This document shows, one piece after another, positions 1-11,795 of a stretch of 53,819 nt of DNA. Position numbers and translations under genes: made by a program. Numbering within the stretch: the stretch's first letter is position 1; every line of letters begins with the position of its first letter. A model generated the notes under the pieces. The model was not told the DNA's origin. It did not search any database and saw only the letters and a program-made list of their open reading frames with translations. This stretch comes from Marinobacter sp. B9-2 (lineage in GTDB: Bacteria; Pseudomonadota; Gammaproteobacteria; Pseudomonadales; Oleiphilaceae): contig PYVH01000011.1 of the NCBI GenBank assembly GCA_003030785.1, positions 1-53,819 of the forward strand. The letters run 5' to 3'.

Positions 1-977
1 GGGAAAGCGCCGAGGAACCCATTGAGGACCTTCAAATGCAGCTTGAAGGCCTGCTCGACCGCCGTCTGGCGGAAGAGGAAAAACTCGGCGCTGCCCGCGA
101 TGCCCTGGAAGAGATTGATCGTGAAGTCAGGGAGAAAGAGCAAGGCAGAAGCGGCACGGATCACAGGATTCAGGAAGTCCGGTCCCGGCTGGAAAAACTG
201 AAAATGGAATCCCAGGCCCTGGAAATTCGCTCCGGCAACCACATCGAGCAGCTCAAGGAGCTGGACGTCAAGCTGCAGGATATTCTGTCCCAGCTGCCTG
301 AGGGGGCGAACGAGAAGGACTGGGCGGAGGAGCTCGAGAGCATCGGTAACCGGATACAGCGTCTGGGTGCGATCAACCTGGCGGCGATCGAGGAATTTCA
401 GGTCCAGAGTGAGCGCAAAACCTACCTGGATTCTCAGCACGAAGACCTGATGGAAGCCCTGGAAACACTGGACAACGCCATAAGGAAGATCGACCGGGAA
501 ACCCGGCAACGTTTCAAGGAAACCTTTGACCAGGTGAACGGAGGCCTCCAGGCGCTGTTCCCGAAGGTGTTCGGCGGCGGTAACGCTTATCTGGAGCTGA
601 CGGGCGAGGATCTTCTTGAAACCGGCGTTGCCATTATGGCGAGGCCACCGGGCAAGAAGAACAGCACCATCCACCTGTTGTCAGGGGGCGAGAAGGCGCT
701 TACGGCGATTGCCCTGGTGTTCTCGATTTTCCAGCTCAACCCGGCTCCCTTCTGTATGCTGGATGAAGTGGATGCGCCTCTGGACGACGCCAACGTCGGG
801 CGCTACGCAAACATGGTCAAGGAAATGTCGAAACAGGTTCAGTTCATCTACATTACCCATAACAAGATTGCCATGGAGATGGCGGATCAACTGATGGGCG
901 TGACCATGCATGAACCGGGTTGTTCGCGACTGGTATCGGTGGATGTGGACGAAGCCGCGGCGCTGGCGGAGGCCTGA
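1..977 (+). CDS. smc: Chromosome segregation ATPase SMC, C-terminal part (5' end outside window)
   Basis: The reading frame is open from the left edge (codons in phase with base 3), so this is the C-terminal quarter or so of a long protein. It shows the end of the right-hand coiled coil (rich in E, K, Q, L), then the ABC head: the signature [11 protein letters not shown], the Walker B stretch [13 protein letters not shown] and the switch region YITHNK. In this family the two heads dimerise on ATP and the protein loops and organises DNA with ScpA/ScpB. It is followed by zipA and ligA, the order seen in pseudomonads and Marinobacter. An apparent ATG at 36 is internal, not the start. Confidence 0.95.
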   Translation, partial: ESAEEPIEDLQMQLEGLLDRRLAEEEKLGAARDALEEIDREVREKEQGRSGTDHRIQEVRSRLEKLKMESQALEIRSGNHIEQLKELDVKLQDILSQLPEGANEKDWAEELESIGNRIQRLGAINLAAIEEFQVQSERKTYLDSQHEDLMEALETLDNAIRKIDRETRQRFKETFDQVNGGLQALFPKVFGGGNAYLELTGEDLLETGVAIMARPPGKKNSTIHLLSGGEKALTAIALVFSIFQLNPAPFCMLDEVDAPLDDANVGRYANMVKEMSKQVQFIYITHNKIAMEMADQLMGVTMHEPGCSRLVSVDVDEAAALAEA

Positions 978-1099
978 GGCTGCTCAGAAAACGGGCAACC
1001 ATGACAAAAACGCCATCTGGCCCGGGTGTGCGTTGTATTCGTTACGGGCTTTTCTTAGAGTAGCAACGTTACGGGATCTGCAAACAGGACAGCAGCACT

Positions 1100-2092
1100 A
1101 TGTCACTTAGGGAATGGTTAATTGCCATCGGTACCCTGGTCATCATCGGCATTGTCGTTGACGGTATTCGCCGGATGCGGCGGGCGCGGAAAGAATCCAT
1201 GGCTATTTCGTCGGGAATGGGCGCCGACGAGCTCGAGGATTCGCCACTTGATGACGAGTACAATCCCGAGTTGCCCAACGGCGGTGCCCGGACCATTTCC
1301 CGGGATACTCTGGAAGAGCGTGGTTACGTAAAACGCGAAAAATCCAGTCGGTTCGGGTCCCCCAAACCCAAGCCAACGCGCCCTGTAAATGCTGATGCGG
1401 CGAAAGATTCTGAGCCAGAGCGGGCAGACGCCGGCCATGAAGAGCCTGTTGACGAAGAGCCCATTGAATCGGAACCGGATTTCGGTCTGTCCAGCCATGA
1501 TCCTGAGGAAACCGAGCTTGAATCCGGTTGGGGAGCAATCGAGGAGGATGTTGACGCAGCCCCTCCGACTGTCACGACCGAAGTGGAGGAAGACACGGCG
1601 CGGCGGGAACCGGCACGACCGAACACCGGCCAGCCGTTGGCGGGCGCCAATCGGCCGGAGGCCAGGGAAGTTATTGTGATCAACGTGTTGGCGAAGAGCG
1701 GCGAGGACTTCAAGGGACCGGCTCTCAAGAAGTTGTTCGAAGCCTGCGGTCTGGAGCACGGGGACATGGATATCTACCATCGTCATGAAGAATCCGACAC
1801 CACCAGCCCGGTCCAGTTCAGTGTCGCCAACGCCGTGGAACCCGGTACTTTCAAGCCGGGCGATATGCCAGCCCTGACCACACCCGGGATCAGCTTTTTC
1901 ATGAGTATGCCGGGGCCCACCAATGCCCTGCAGGCATTTGAATTCATGCTCGAGACCGCCCAGGCTGTGGTTCGTAACCTCGGCGGCGAGCTGAAGGATG
2001 AGCGCCGCAGCGTGATGACTCCTCAAACGATCGAGCACTGCCGCCAGAGGATCCGGGAGTTTGAGCGTAAGCAGCGTTCCCAGAAGGTCTGA
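1100..2092 (+). CDS. zipA: Cell division protein ZipA
   Basis: 330 aa. An N-terminal membrane segment (about residues 5-22, with GTLVIIGIVVDGI) is followed by basic residues, as expected for an N-out inner-membrane anchor. A long acidic, proline-rich linker follows (about 35-190), then a globular C-terminal FtsZ-binding domain (about 195-325). ZipA tethers FtsZ to the membrane at the division septum. The start is ATG 1100 with AGGA upstream. It lies between smc and ligA, a conserved neighbourhood. A strong terminator follows the stop, so ligA is probably transcribed separately as well. The linker is not conserved in sequence; the assignment rests on architecture and context. Confidence 0.9.
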   Translation: MSLREWLIAIGTLVIIGIVVDGIRRMRRARKESMAISSGMGADELEDSPLDDEYNPELPNGGARTISRDTLEERGYVKREKSSRFGSPKPKPTRPVNADAAKDSEPERADAGHEEPVDEEPIESEPDFGLSSHDPEETELESGWGAIEEDVDAAPPTVTTEVEEDTARREPARPNTGQPLAGANRPEAREVIVINVLAKSGEDFKGPALKKLFEACGLEHGDMDIYHRHEESDTTSPVQFSVANAVEPGTFKPGDMPALTTPGISFFMSMPGPTNALQAFEFMLETAQAVVRNLGGELKDERRSVMTPQTIEHCRQRIREFERKQRSQKV

Positions 2093-2105
2093 AACCAGGC
2101 GTTAA

Positions 2106-4202
<2,097 letters not shown>

Positions 4203-4279
4203 CCGAATCTGAGAACTCGCGCAGATCCCCTGCGTAACAAATTGGCTACCATGGCGTTGTTCTGTAACGGTGTGTAAAC

Positions 4280-4307
4280 CGCCCGGTGTTTCTGCTTCAT
4301 CCGGGCG
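4280..4307 (+). other. Inverted repeat between ligA and the lipoprotein gene
   Basis: CGCCCGG (4280-4286) and CCGGGCG (4301-4307) can form a 7-bp stem with a 14-nt loop. There is no T-run after it, so it is a poor terminator. It could be a weak terminator for ligA or chance in GC-rich DNA. Confidence 0.3.
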
Positions 4308-4346
4308 TTCGCTGCCACAACAACAACGATAGAAACGGATTTTTTC

Positions 4347-7094
4347 ATGGGCGCCGATTTTTACTCCCGCATTCATTCTGTTCGACGTACAGCCGTTGCC
4401 TCCGTACTGATGTTCGCTTTGGCCGGCTGCAAAACAGAGAAGGCTCCGGATCAGCCCACGATCCTGGGTGTACCTCCGGCTTCCGCGTATCTTGGGGTCG
4501 AGTATTCCTATAACTTCGGCGCCTATGGTGGCGAGGACATTCTCGACTACTCCCTTACTAATGCGCCCTCTTGGCTCGCTCTTGAGGACACTAGCAACAA
4601 GGCTCGCCAGGGAATTATTATGCGGGGAGTTCCCGGGCTCACCGGCGGTAGCCGCGGTGATTCCGATCTTGGCAAGACACGGGATATCAATCTCGTCACC
4701 ACCGATGGACGGATGGCAGGGGCTCAGCCATTCGACATCGACGTTAAATACAACCTTCTATCCCTGGATTCTGAAGCTTTTTCTGAAGGAAAAAGTCCCG
4801 GGATCGAGTCAAACAACCGGGAGCAGTGTGTTTTCCCCGATCTTGAATCGGAAGGTGAGCACAGTTTCGCTATTAACATTTACGATGAAGATGGCTCCGT
4901 GTCTGACACTCAGGAGCTCACGCTGCCAACCCGCCGCGTGTTCGCAAAGGTGATTCTTGAGCAACCCTCGGTTACCCGCGTTGCAGTTGCCTTCGAGCTC
5001 CGCTCAGATTACGACGCCAGCAATTGTGATCAGGGGTTCAGCCCGCCGCACCAGGACTGTGATCATAGCGTTTCCAACTCGGGCGATGCGATTCCCGGCA
5101 AAGACATCGTAGGGCTGGGTAGCCAAAGCCCTTTTCCTACTGACAAGAACGGCGAGAGCGAACTCGATTATATTTCTTACGAACAGGACGCCGACGGTTT
5201 TTTCACCCGCGGAGTGATTACGCTTGAGCCGGGCATAACCGAGTGTTATCTGCCTCTTGAGGTTGTCGAGGACACCTTTCCAGAGCCGACCGAATCACTG
5301 GAAATTGTTTTGACTGAAGTGCGCTCCGGGCTGGCGGGGTTGGGCAGCTCCAATGAAAGTGTCGATATTAACCTTTCGATTGAAGACAACGAACCGGTGT
5401 TATCGTTGGAGACGGTGAATGGCGGAACAAAGGATACGCTCAATGTTGGTGGGGTGCGCGAGTATGTGGCCAAGCTCACTGGGGAGCGCGACCGGTCGAT
5501 TTTTGCCAGGCTTACCCATACCGAAAATGCCACGGCACGCCTTGATTCCGAGTTTGTGATTGAGAGGTTAGAGGAGGGCGTCTGGGTCGAGAATGAGGAA
5601 CTGGTTTTCCCTGACGGAATCGACGAAGTGCCCTTCCGGGTTCGAGTTTTTGATGAAGGAACTTATTCGAATCCGGAGTTTGCTGATCGTTTCATCTCGC
5701 TGGGGATCAATCGGAACTTCCAGGCTGGCCGTGAGGATTATGCCCGGACTGAGAGCGAGAACCTGGTCCGGATCAGTCTGAATGAGCTTACAACCCCGCT
5801 TGCTCTGAACACGGCGAACCGATTCGTGCCCACCGACCTTGCAATGGGCCCCAATGGTCGGTTGTTCGTAGCGGGTTATGATACTCAGAATAGCGACCGG
5901 GTTCTGGTTCGAATATATGACCAAAAGGGTGTCTTGCTTCAGGAAGTCGAGGTGTCCGATGCCAGTGACCATCTGGTCGCACCTAACCCGGTAATCACCA
6001 CGGTACAGCGAAAGGTCACCGAGGGTGACAGTAAGGTGGACCGATTCGAGTTTGTGGTCGCTTACAGCACCGACCAGCCGGTCGAGGGCACGACTGCACT
6101 CGGTGGTCAAGATGCCGTGACGTCCCTCTACTGGTTTGATTCAGCCACCAACGGGGGTGAGTACATTCCAACCTGGACAGTCCGAACCGGCACGGATGTC
6201 GACGATCAGGTGCGCTGGGCCGGAATTAACCAGGACACCGGCTACGTTGTCGTAGCCGGGGAAACCGGGGGCGTTTTTGACCAGCAGCAGGCCTCGGGCG
6301 GCAAGGACGCCTTTCTGCAGAGAATTGATACCGAGCTGGACGGCAATACCCAGCAGCCGGCTGTAGCCTGGACCCGCCAGGCCGGCTCGGGTGCCGATGA
6401 CAGTGTTGCGGGGGGCAGTACCCGGTCCATCAGCCCCGCGTTGTTTGGTTCCGCAGCGGGCTCTGTGGAAGGGGCTCAAGTCATCGGTGGTATTGACGCC
6501 TTCTTCTTCAACGCGTCCAGCGCAACCAGCGAGCTCAGTGTCAACCAGGTGGGCACTGCCGGTGACGAGCCGATCTCCGGCGGGCTTTTTCAGGGCAGCA
6601 CGCTCTGGCTGATAGGCGCCAGTGATGGGTTGTACTCGGTGCTGGAGCAGGACGAAGTGGATCCTGAGCTAACGCGGGAGCCGCTTTCCAGCACCGCTGG
6701 CTTTCTGCTGGGTTATGCCTCCTCAGGCATCGTGAGTCGGGCGTTCTCCCTGAATGACGAGAACGATCAGGCCGCTGAAACGCTTCAGGGATTGACGGGC
6801 TTTGACGGCGATATGGTTGTCTCGGGAACCACCAACGGCGACTTTGCCAGCGGAGGCGTTGTCTCCGGTATGGAGCAGGGCATCGTTGCCCGGGTATCGC
6901 TGGTTCGGGAGACGGAGGATGAAGACCCCGGCTTCAGAAACGACTGGCGCTATCAGCTTGCCGTGGACAACTCGGCGATACTTGATCTGGAGAATTACCG
7001 GGATGACGAGATCGTGGCGTTAAGCCGAATCGGCAACGACTGGTCCGTGCTTCTGTTCAGCCCCGAGGGGCAACTACTGACTCCCTTGAACTGA
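4347..7094 (+). CDS. Large lipoprotein with Ig-like, Calx-beta-like and repeat-propeller regions
   Basis: 915 aa. The N-terminus is a lipoprotein signal: basic residues, a hydrophobic core and the lipobox FALAGC with Cys28. After the lipidated cysteine come an Ig-like segment (about 40-130; PPASAYLGVEYSY, PSWL), a Calx-beta-like stretch (about 190-350, ending SIEDNEPVLSLE), a second similar region, and from about residue 490 a set of repeats (LAMGPNGRLFVAGY, YVVVAGETGG, GKDAFLQRID) resembling SBBP-type beta-propeller blades. It is probably an outer-membrane-anchored surface or periplasmic protein, perhaps for adhesion or binding. I do not recognise a named family for the whole protein. It converges with the CBS gene with an 8-bp gap. 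Confidence 0.8.
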   Translation: MGADFYSRIHSVRRTAVASVLMFALAGCKTEKAPDQPTILGVPPASAYLGVEYSYNFGAYGGEDILDYSLTNAPSWLALEDTSNKARQGIIMRGVPGLTGGSRGDSDLGKTRDINLVTTDGRMAGAQPFDIDVKYNLLSLDSEAFSEGKSPGIESNNREQCVFPDLESEGEHSFAINIYDEDGSVSDTQELTLPTRRVFAKVILEQPSVTRVAVAFELRSDYDASNCDQGFSPPHQDCDHSVSNSGDAIPGKDIVGLGSQSPFPTDKNGESELDYISYEQDADGFFTRGVITLEPGITECYLPLEVVEDTFPEPTESLEIVLTEVRSGLAGLGSSNESVDINLSIEDNEPVLSLETVNGGTKDTLNVGGVREYVAKLTGERDRSIFARLTHTENATARLDSEFVIERLEEGVWVENEELVFPDGIDEVPFRVRVFDEGTYSNPEFADRFISLGINRNFQAGREDYARTESENLVRISLNELTTPLALNTANRFVPTDLAMGPNGRLFVAGYDTQNSDRVLVRIYDQKGVLLQEVEVSDASDHLVAPNPVITTVQRKVTEGDSKVDRFEFVVAYSTDQPVEGTTALGGQDAVTSLYWFDSATNGGEYIPTWTVRTGTDVDDQVRWAGINQDTGYVVVAGETGGVFDQQQASGGKDAFLQRIDTELDGNTQQPAVAWTRQAGSGADDSVAGGSTRSISPALFGSAAGSVEGAQVIGGIDAFFFNASSATSELSVNQVGTAGDEPISGGLFQGSTLWLIGASDGLYSVLEQDEVDPELTREPLSSTAGFLLGYASSGIVSRAFSLNDENDQAAETLQGLTGFDGDMVVSGTTNGDFASGGVVSGMEQGIVARVSLVRETEDEDPGFRNDWRYQLAVDNSAILDLENYRDDEIVALSRIGNDWSVLLFSPEGQLLTPLN

Positions 7095-7102
7095 GCAGGG
7101 CG

Positions 7103-7735
7103 CTAAACGGTTCCCTCATGGCGACCCGCGCTGGCGTATAGCCTGAGGTAGTCTGTGCTGGTCACGATGCCGGCGGCTGCGCCTTTTGCATCGACCACCA
7201 GGGCGGCGTTGAGCTGATGGGCCAGCATCAGTCTGGCCAACTGGTGGGCGTCTGTCTCGGGGGACGCTGTCAGAAAGGCGGGCAGCTCAACGTGAATCAG
7301 GCTCTGGCTCATGGCATCGCCTTCATGCTTGTGAAGCCAGTCAAGGAGCCAGCGGAGATCGACCAGGCCGGCGACGTTTTTTTCCGCCATGATCACCAGA
7401 TGATGAACCTGATGTTCATCCATCACAGACAACGCTTCGGATATGGTGGCGGAAGCCGAAACAGAATACAGTGCCGGCGACGAAATGCTGGACACGGGCA
7501 GATATGGGCGGTCTTCACGGCGCTCGCCGGCGGCCGCAGCACCATACTCTTCCAGCGCTTTATAGCGCCCGGCATTAGCCGCCTGTTGAAACTCGGCGTC
7601 GGTTGCCTCACTCCGGCCCGGATTGGTGGGCTTGGTTTCTGCCAGCTCGGTAACGTCGCCCACGGGCCTTGCCCGGAATGTTTCCGGTAGGCGGGTTCCG
7701 ACCGGGCGGCCGGGTTCGCTGACATAAATGGACAT
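7103..7735 (-). CDS. CBS-pair domain protein
   Basis: 210 aa. The N-terminal 75 residues look unstructured and Ala/Glu-rich. Two CBS motifs follow (about 83-140 with SATISEALSVMDEHQVHHLVIM, and 150-205 with LMLAHQLNAALVVD and GIVTSTDYLR). CBS pairs usually bind adenine nucleotides and act as regulatory sensors; no catalytic domain is attached here. The start is ATG 7735 with GGAGAG upstream. It stands alone between mnmC and a convergent lipoprotein gene, so its partner cannot be inferred. Confidence 0.85.
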   Translation of the reverse strand: MSIYVSEPGRPVGTRLPETFRARPVGDVTELAETKPTNPGRSEATDAEFQQAANAGRYKALEEYGAAAAGERREDRPYLPVSSISSPALYSVSASATISEALSVMDEHQVHHLVIMAEKNVAGLVDLRWLLDWLHKHEGDAMSQSLIHVELPAFLTASPETDAHQLARLMLAHQLNAALVVDAKGAAAGIVTSTDYLRLYASAGRHEGTV

Positions 7736-7805
7736 GGGTTCTCTCCGTGACTAAGCCACACTTTCAGAGGTTATCGGCAGTCTGACCGGAAACTTCAGTG
7801 GTAGT

Positions 7806-9692
7806 TTAGTACGAAACCGCGATATCGTTCTGGTAAAGCCGTCGGGTTTGCAGACGTCTGGCCAGGTTCGCGGGAAGGCAGACAGGCTGGCCGGTCAGTT
7901 GGTCGGCCAGATATTCGGCCAGTAACGGCGCGTAGGTCAGGCCTTTGCTGCCAAGGCCGGTAAGCAGGAAAAGTCTTTCCAGACAGGAATCTTCGCCATT
8001 GAATAACGGGCCTGCAACGGGCTGGTAGTCGTGGGTGGTGCAGCGAAAGGCCACTCGGCCACCCAGATCCTCGCCACTGGGTTTACCGTCTTCGTCGTTA
8101 AACACGGAAGGCAGCATTGAGCTGAGTTCCCGAATGTTCTCGTCATGGCTTTCGCTTGTGGGAGCCGGGTTGTCATCCCAAAGATCAAAGGTGGCCCCGG
8201 TTACAGCGATATCGCCAAGGGCCGGGTTCAGATACCGATTGCCACAGATCACCGTCTTTGGGTTGATGAGGGCTTTTGCCGGCACATGGGTAACCTGGCC
8301 ACGTATGGCTTTTAACCGGAAACGGCCACTCACCGGAATAAGCCGGGGACTGACGTGGCCGGAGCAGATGACCACCCGGTCGGCCACGGTGGGCGATCCT
8401 CCATCCGTGGATATGTGCCACTGCCCGTTGCAGGGGATCAGCCCGCTAACTTCGACTCCGAACGCGGTGGAGATCAGAGGGTGGTCTGCCAGGTTTTTGC
8501 ACAGGTTACCAGGTTCGAGCCAACCACTGTCGGGAAACCAGAGCCCGCCGGATTGCGTCGGCACGCCTGAAAGGGCGCTGGCCTGCTCCCGGTTTACGGG
8601 CCGCAGAATGTCCCGGGGGTAGTCGTTGCGCTGGAGGAATCTCGCCTGTCGGTCTTCTTCCTGCGGGCTGTGAGCCAGCTGCAACAGTCCGGTCGGGTGC
8701 CAGTACTGACTGCGCCAGCGGTCGTAGAAACGCTGGGCAAAGGTCAGGGATGTCAGGGCCAGTTCGGTCTGGTCATTGAACTCCACTCCAAGCTTCACAT
8801 ACAGAGCGCCCTGGGCATTGCCGGACGCTCCGGCTCCCGGCCCTTGAGTGTCGACCAGTGTCACCGGGTGGCCCCGCTCGGCGAGGTTCCGGGCCAGGGT
8901 ACAGCCGGCAATGCCCGCACCAATGATGGCAATGGTCCCGGGGCTCTCAGGTTGAACCAAGCCCTCCGCCTCCAGGATGCCTTTCAGCATTTCCCGTTTG
9001 CGGCCGTATCCGGAGGTTTTTTCCATGCGGAATCCGGCCTCCGTCAGGGCGCGACGGATCCGGCCGACCGACGTGAAAGTCGCCAGGGTTGTGCCCGGCT
9101 TGCTGTGGGCGCGGACCTGGCCGAGAGTGTTCTCAAGCCACATGTCGGGATTGCGGGCAGGGGCAAACCCGTCCAGAAACCAGGCGTCGGCGTGAAAGTC
9201 CAGGGATTGCCAGGCGTCATTGATGTCGCCGAAGAACAGCGTCAGTCGAACCCGTCCCCCCGCCAGGACCAGTCTGTGAACCCCGCGCACCAGTGGCGGG
9301 TAATGCAGCAGCAGTTCGTCAGCCAGTGTCTTCAGTTCCGGCCACAAAGCCAGGGCCCGGGTAAGGTCTTCCCGGGTCAGCGGGAAACGCTCGACGGAGA
9401 TAAAGTGCAGGGTAGCTCTATGGGCTGGCGCGCTGCTCTGCCAGGCCTGCCAGGCTGCCAGAAAGTTCAGCCCGGTCCCGAAGCCGTTTTCGGCAATAAC
9501 GAAACTCCCGCCCTCGGGAATCTGCGAGAAGCGCTCCGGTAACTGATTGTGCTGCAGAAACACGTGGCGAGTTTCCTCCAGGCCATTGTCACGGCTGAAG
9601 TAGACATCGCCAAACCGCTTCGATTCCGGGACCCCGTTGTGCCAGGCCAGTTCAGCGGGCTCGATCGCGGGGGGCAGAGGTGGCCGGTTCAC
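7806..9692 (-). CDS. mnmC: Bifunctional tRNA U34 modification enzyme MnmC
   Basis: 628 aa. The N-terminal part (about 1-245, DUF752/MnmC2, with the glycine-rich SAM site ENGFGTGLNFL) is the methyltransferase. The C-terminal part (about 250-628) starts with the FAD-binding motif GAGIAGCTLA and is the oxidoreductase MnmC1. Together they turn cmnm5s2U into mnm5s2U at the wobble base of several tRNAs. The start is GTG at 9692, preceded by GAAGG. The cyclophilin gene ends 4 bp upstream, so the two are probably co-transcribed. Confidence 0.95.
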   Translation of the reverse strand: MNRPPLPPAIEPAELAWHNGVPESKRFGDVYFSRDNGLEETRHVFLQHNQLPERFSQIPEGGSFVIAENGFGTGLNFLAAWQAWQSSAPAHRATLHFISVERFPLTREDLTRALALWPELKTLADELLLHYPPLVRGVHRLVLAGGRVRLTLFFGDINDAWQSLDFHADAWFLDGFAPARNPDMWLENTLGQVRAHSKPGTTLATFTSVGRIRRALTEAGFRMEKTSGYGRKREMLKGILEAEGLVQPESPGTIAIIGAGIAGCTLARNLAERGHPVTLVDTQGPGAGASGNAQGALYVKLGVEFNDQTELALTSLTFAQRFYDRWRSQYWHPTGLLQLAHSPQEEDRQARFLQRNDYPRDILRPVNREQASALSGVPTQSGGLWFPDSGWLEPGNLCKNLADHPLISTAFGVEVSGLIPCNGQWHISTDGGSPTVADRVVICSGHVSPRLIPVSGRFRLKAIRGQVTHVPAKALINPKTVICGNRYLNPALGDIAVTGATFDLWDDNPAPTSESHDENIRELSSMLPSVFNDEDGKPSGEDLGGRVAFRCTTHDYQPVAGPLFNGEDSCLERLFLLTGLGSKGLTYAPLLAEYLADQLTGQPVCLPANLARRLQTRRLYQNDIAVSY

Positions 9693-9696
9693 GGTG

Positions 9697-10317
9697 TCAG
9701 CCTTCGGAATCGACCACGGTAACGGTTTCGATGGTCACCGGTTCAACCGGCACGTCAGCCATGCCCTGCTTCCGGGTCGTCTGCTTGCGGGCGATGGCGT
9801 CGACAACGCCCATGCCCTGGGTAACCTTGCCAAAAACCGCATAGCCCGGGCCACGCACGCCGGCATCCAGGAACCCGTTATCAGAAAGGTTGATAAAGAA
9901 CTGGGACGTTGCCGAATCCGGTGCACTGGTCCGCGCCATGGCAATGGTTCCGCGGAGATTTGGCAGCGTTTTTGTTGCTTCATTGCGGATGGGGGCGCGG
10001 GTCGATTTGCGGGAGAGATCCCCGGTAAAGCCACCGCCCTGGATCATGAATCCGGGGATAACCCGATGGAAGATGGTGCCGTCGAAGAAACCTTCCCTGG
10101 CGTACTGCAGGAAGTTGGCGACGGTATCCGGGGCGACATCCGGGCGAAGCTGCAGTTCAATGGCGCCCTCGCTGGTCACCATGCGAACCATGGGCAGCGG
10201 TTCGCTGGCGGACTGGTCATTGCCCTGGGCCAGTGCCGGGGCGGTTGGCATCAGTAAGGCGAGGGCCATAAGCAGTACGGGAGTCACAGTTTTCAGGGGT
10301 TTTACCTTGTTTGTCAT
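9697..10317 (-). CDS. Periplasmic peptidyl-prolyl cis-trans isomerase (cyclophilin type)
   Basis: 206 aa. A clear Sec signal peptide occupies residues 1-30 ([16 protein letters not shown], then cleavage). The mature part is a single cyclophilin domain with [23 protein letters not shown] and GYAVFGKV. The family speeds proline isomerisation during folding of exported proteins. It is close to PpiA by localisation and size. It lies 4 bp upstream of mnmC on the same strand. Confidence 0.93.
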   Translation of the reverse strand: MTNKVKPLKTVTPVLLMALALLMPTAPALAQGNDQSASEPLPMVRMVTSEGAIELQLRPDVAPDTVANFLQYAREGFFDGTIFHRVIPGFMIQGGGFTGDLSRKSTRAPIRNEATKTLPNLRGTIAMARTSAPDSATSQFFINLSDNGFLDAGVRGPGYAVFGKVTQGMGVVDAIARKQTTRKQGMADVPVEPVTIETVTVVDSEG

Positions 10318-10535
10318 TTGCAGCGGCTCTCTGTGTTATTCGCAGGTGGTTTTCCTGCGACAATTCAGCGAATTCTGTTAGCAGGTGCCAGATCTTACCA
10401 GAAGGTGATGGTAAAACGGTGACTGTATCCACGCACATTGGGTTGTGATCCGCTAACCTTCCGGGTATCGGAAGTCATGGATCACATTGGCCGGGCCGGG
10501 TTGTACGGTTTTCACTGTTCAAAAGGAGGCATTGG

Positions 10536-11285
10536 GTGAGAATCCGTCAGGGATTTGAAGAGAAATCACGCCTTGGGCGACTGCTTATCAATCGTGGCTA
10601 TCTGTCTCAAGGGCAGGTGGATGAGGGGCTTAGGCTTCAGCGTGAGACCGGGCAACGCCTGGGTGAGGTGTTCATCCAGGCCGGCTGGATCAGCGAAAAG
10701 GAACTGTACCGGGTTCTCAAGCACCAATCCCGTTACCGCAACGCGGCGGCCCTTGTCACGATGGTGACTTTGCCCTTTCAGCCCCTGGTTACCTTTGCGG
10801 CGAGCAATTCGGCCGAAGCGTCACAGTCGGCGCTGGAGGCCGGAGAACTCTATGAGAGAGGGAATCTTGCCCCCTTGAACGACACCGAGCTGGCGGCCAT
10901 TTCAGGTCAGGGAGACCCGACCCTGCTGCAGCGTATCGGCATTGTCAGCAGCATGGCGGAAAATCCCAGCGGCAACGGCGGGCAGGGAGGTGACGGATCA
11001 GCGGATGTGATCGAGGGCCTGAAGCTTACCGCCAACATCTTCATACCGGTTCTGAACTTTCTGGATTCAGACCTGACCATTTCTGGCGTGCACTACCGTG
11101 AGGGGGAGCCCCGTTACCGGGTCAGGGAGGATGGCGCCCTGATGCTGGCGCTCCCCGAGCGTATCGAAGAAATCCGGATGGACAACATCCGGGTCACCGG
11201 AAGCCAGGGCGCATCAATGGGTAACGTGAGTATTCACGACATCCGGTTTCACCCGGACTCACAGATGACCATTTATACCCGATGA
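10536..11285 (+). CDS. GspE-N-like domain fused to a FilA/DUF6160-like C-terminal domain
   Basis: 249 aa. It starts at GTG 10536, 6 bp after a full AGGAGG (10524-10529). Residues 10-65 (LGRLLINRGYLSQGQVDEGL, LGEVFIQAGWISEKEL) match the N-terminal MshEN/GspE-type domain that opens type II secretion and pilus ATPases and can bind c-di-GMP in some members. No ATPase follows. A hydrophobic segment (about 70-85, ending FAAS) could be a membrane or signal region. The remainder (about 105-249) holds LNDTELAAISGQGD and a beta-rich end resembling putative fimbrial FilA/DUF6160 proteins. That second assignment is from memory and uncertain. It is convergent with flgN. Confidence 0.6.
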   Translation: MRIRQGFEEKSRLGRLLINRGYLSQGQVDEGLRLQRETGQRLGEVFIQAGWISEKELYRVLKHQSRYRNAAALVTMVTLPFQPLVTFAASNSAEASQSALEAGELYERGNLAPLNDTELAAISGQGDPTLLQRIGIVSSMAENPSGNGGQGGDGSADVIEGLKLTANIFIPVLNFLDSDLTISGVHYREGEPRYRVREDGALMLALPERIEEIRMDNIRVTGSQGASMGNVSIHDIRFHPDSQMTIYTR

Positions 11286-11317
11286 ATCTCTGCAGGCATG
11301 GTTTGCCAGGGCCTTCA

Positions 11318-11788
11318 TCAGGCGCTGGCAAGTACCGTGCTGCTTGATACCGTGGTCTGTTGCCCCTTGGCACCGTAAAGCTTTTGCTGACCGGTGGCGC
11401 CACGAAAGATGTCGGTTAGTTTCGACAGGCGCTTCTGGAGATGGCTGATCACCCGACCATTGGTCTGATTCAGCGTCTGACAGGCGCGAAGTTTCTGGTC
11501 CGCTTCCTGCCAGAGCTGGAAGAGTTCAGAAAAGCCAGCGCTGCGAATAAAACGGGAGGGTTCACCGCTCTCAGGGCGGTACCCCATCTGGACCAGCGTC
11601 CGGATCTTCTGTTTGGCGCGCTCACGAACCGCACCCAGAAGATCGTTCTTCTCTTTGGTCAGAGCTTCCAGCTGGCGGAGGTCGGAATTTGCAAGGCAGG
11701 TTTTTTCCCTTCCGAGAATATCAGCCAGTGTGTCCAGTTGGCTGATATCCTGGGAAAGAAGAGTCTTCAGATCATCAATTGCGGCCAT
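11318..11788 (-). CDS. flgN: Flagellar export chaperone FlgN
   Basis: 156 aa, mostly helical, with the N-terminal heptad-rich stretch (LKTLLSQDISQLDTLADIL) and the EKNDLL block of FlgN. It keeps the hook-filament junction proteins FlgK and FlgL soluble and export-ready in the cytoplasm. It lies 7 bp downstream of flgM on the same strand, the usual flgMN pair. Confidence 0.9.
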   Translation of the reverse strand: MAAIDDLKTLLSQDISQLDTLADILGREKTCLANSDLRQLEALTKEKNDLLGAVRERAKQKIRTLVQMGYRPESGEPSRFIRSAGFSELFQLWQEADQKLRACQTLNQTNGRVISHLQKRLSKLTDIFRGATGQQKLYGAKGQQTTVSSSTVLASA

Positions 11789-11795
11789 GGTCTAC

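Noticed and set aside
8670-9542. A 290-aa plus-strand frame over mnmC
   Set aside because: Antisense of mnmC, whose domains and motifs are clear.
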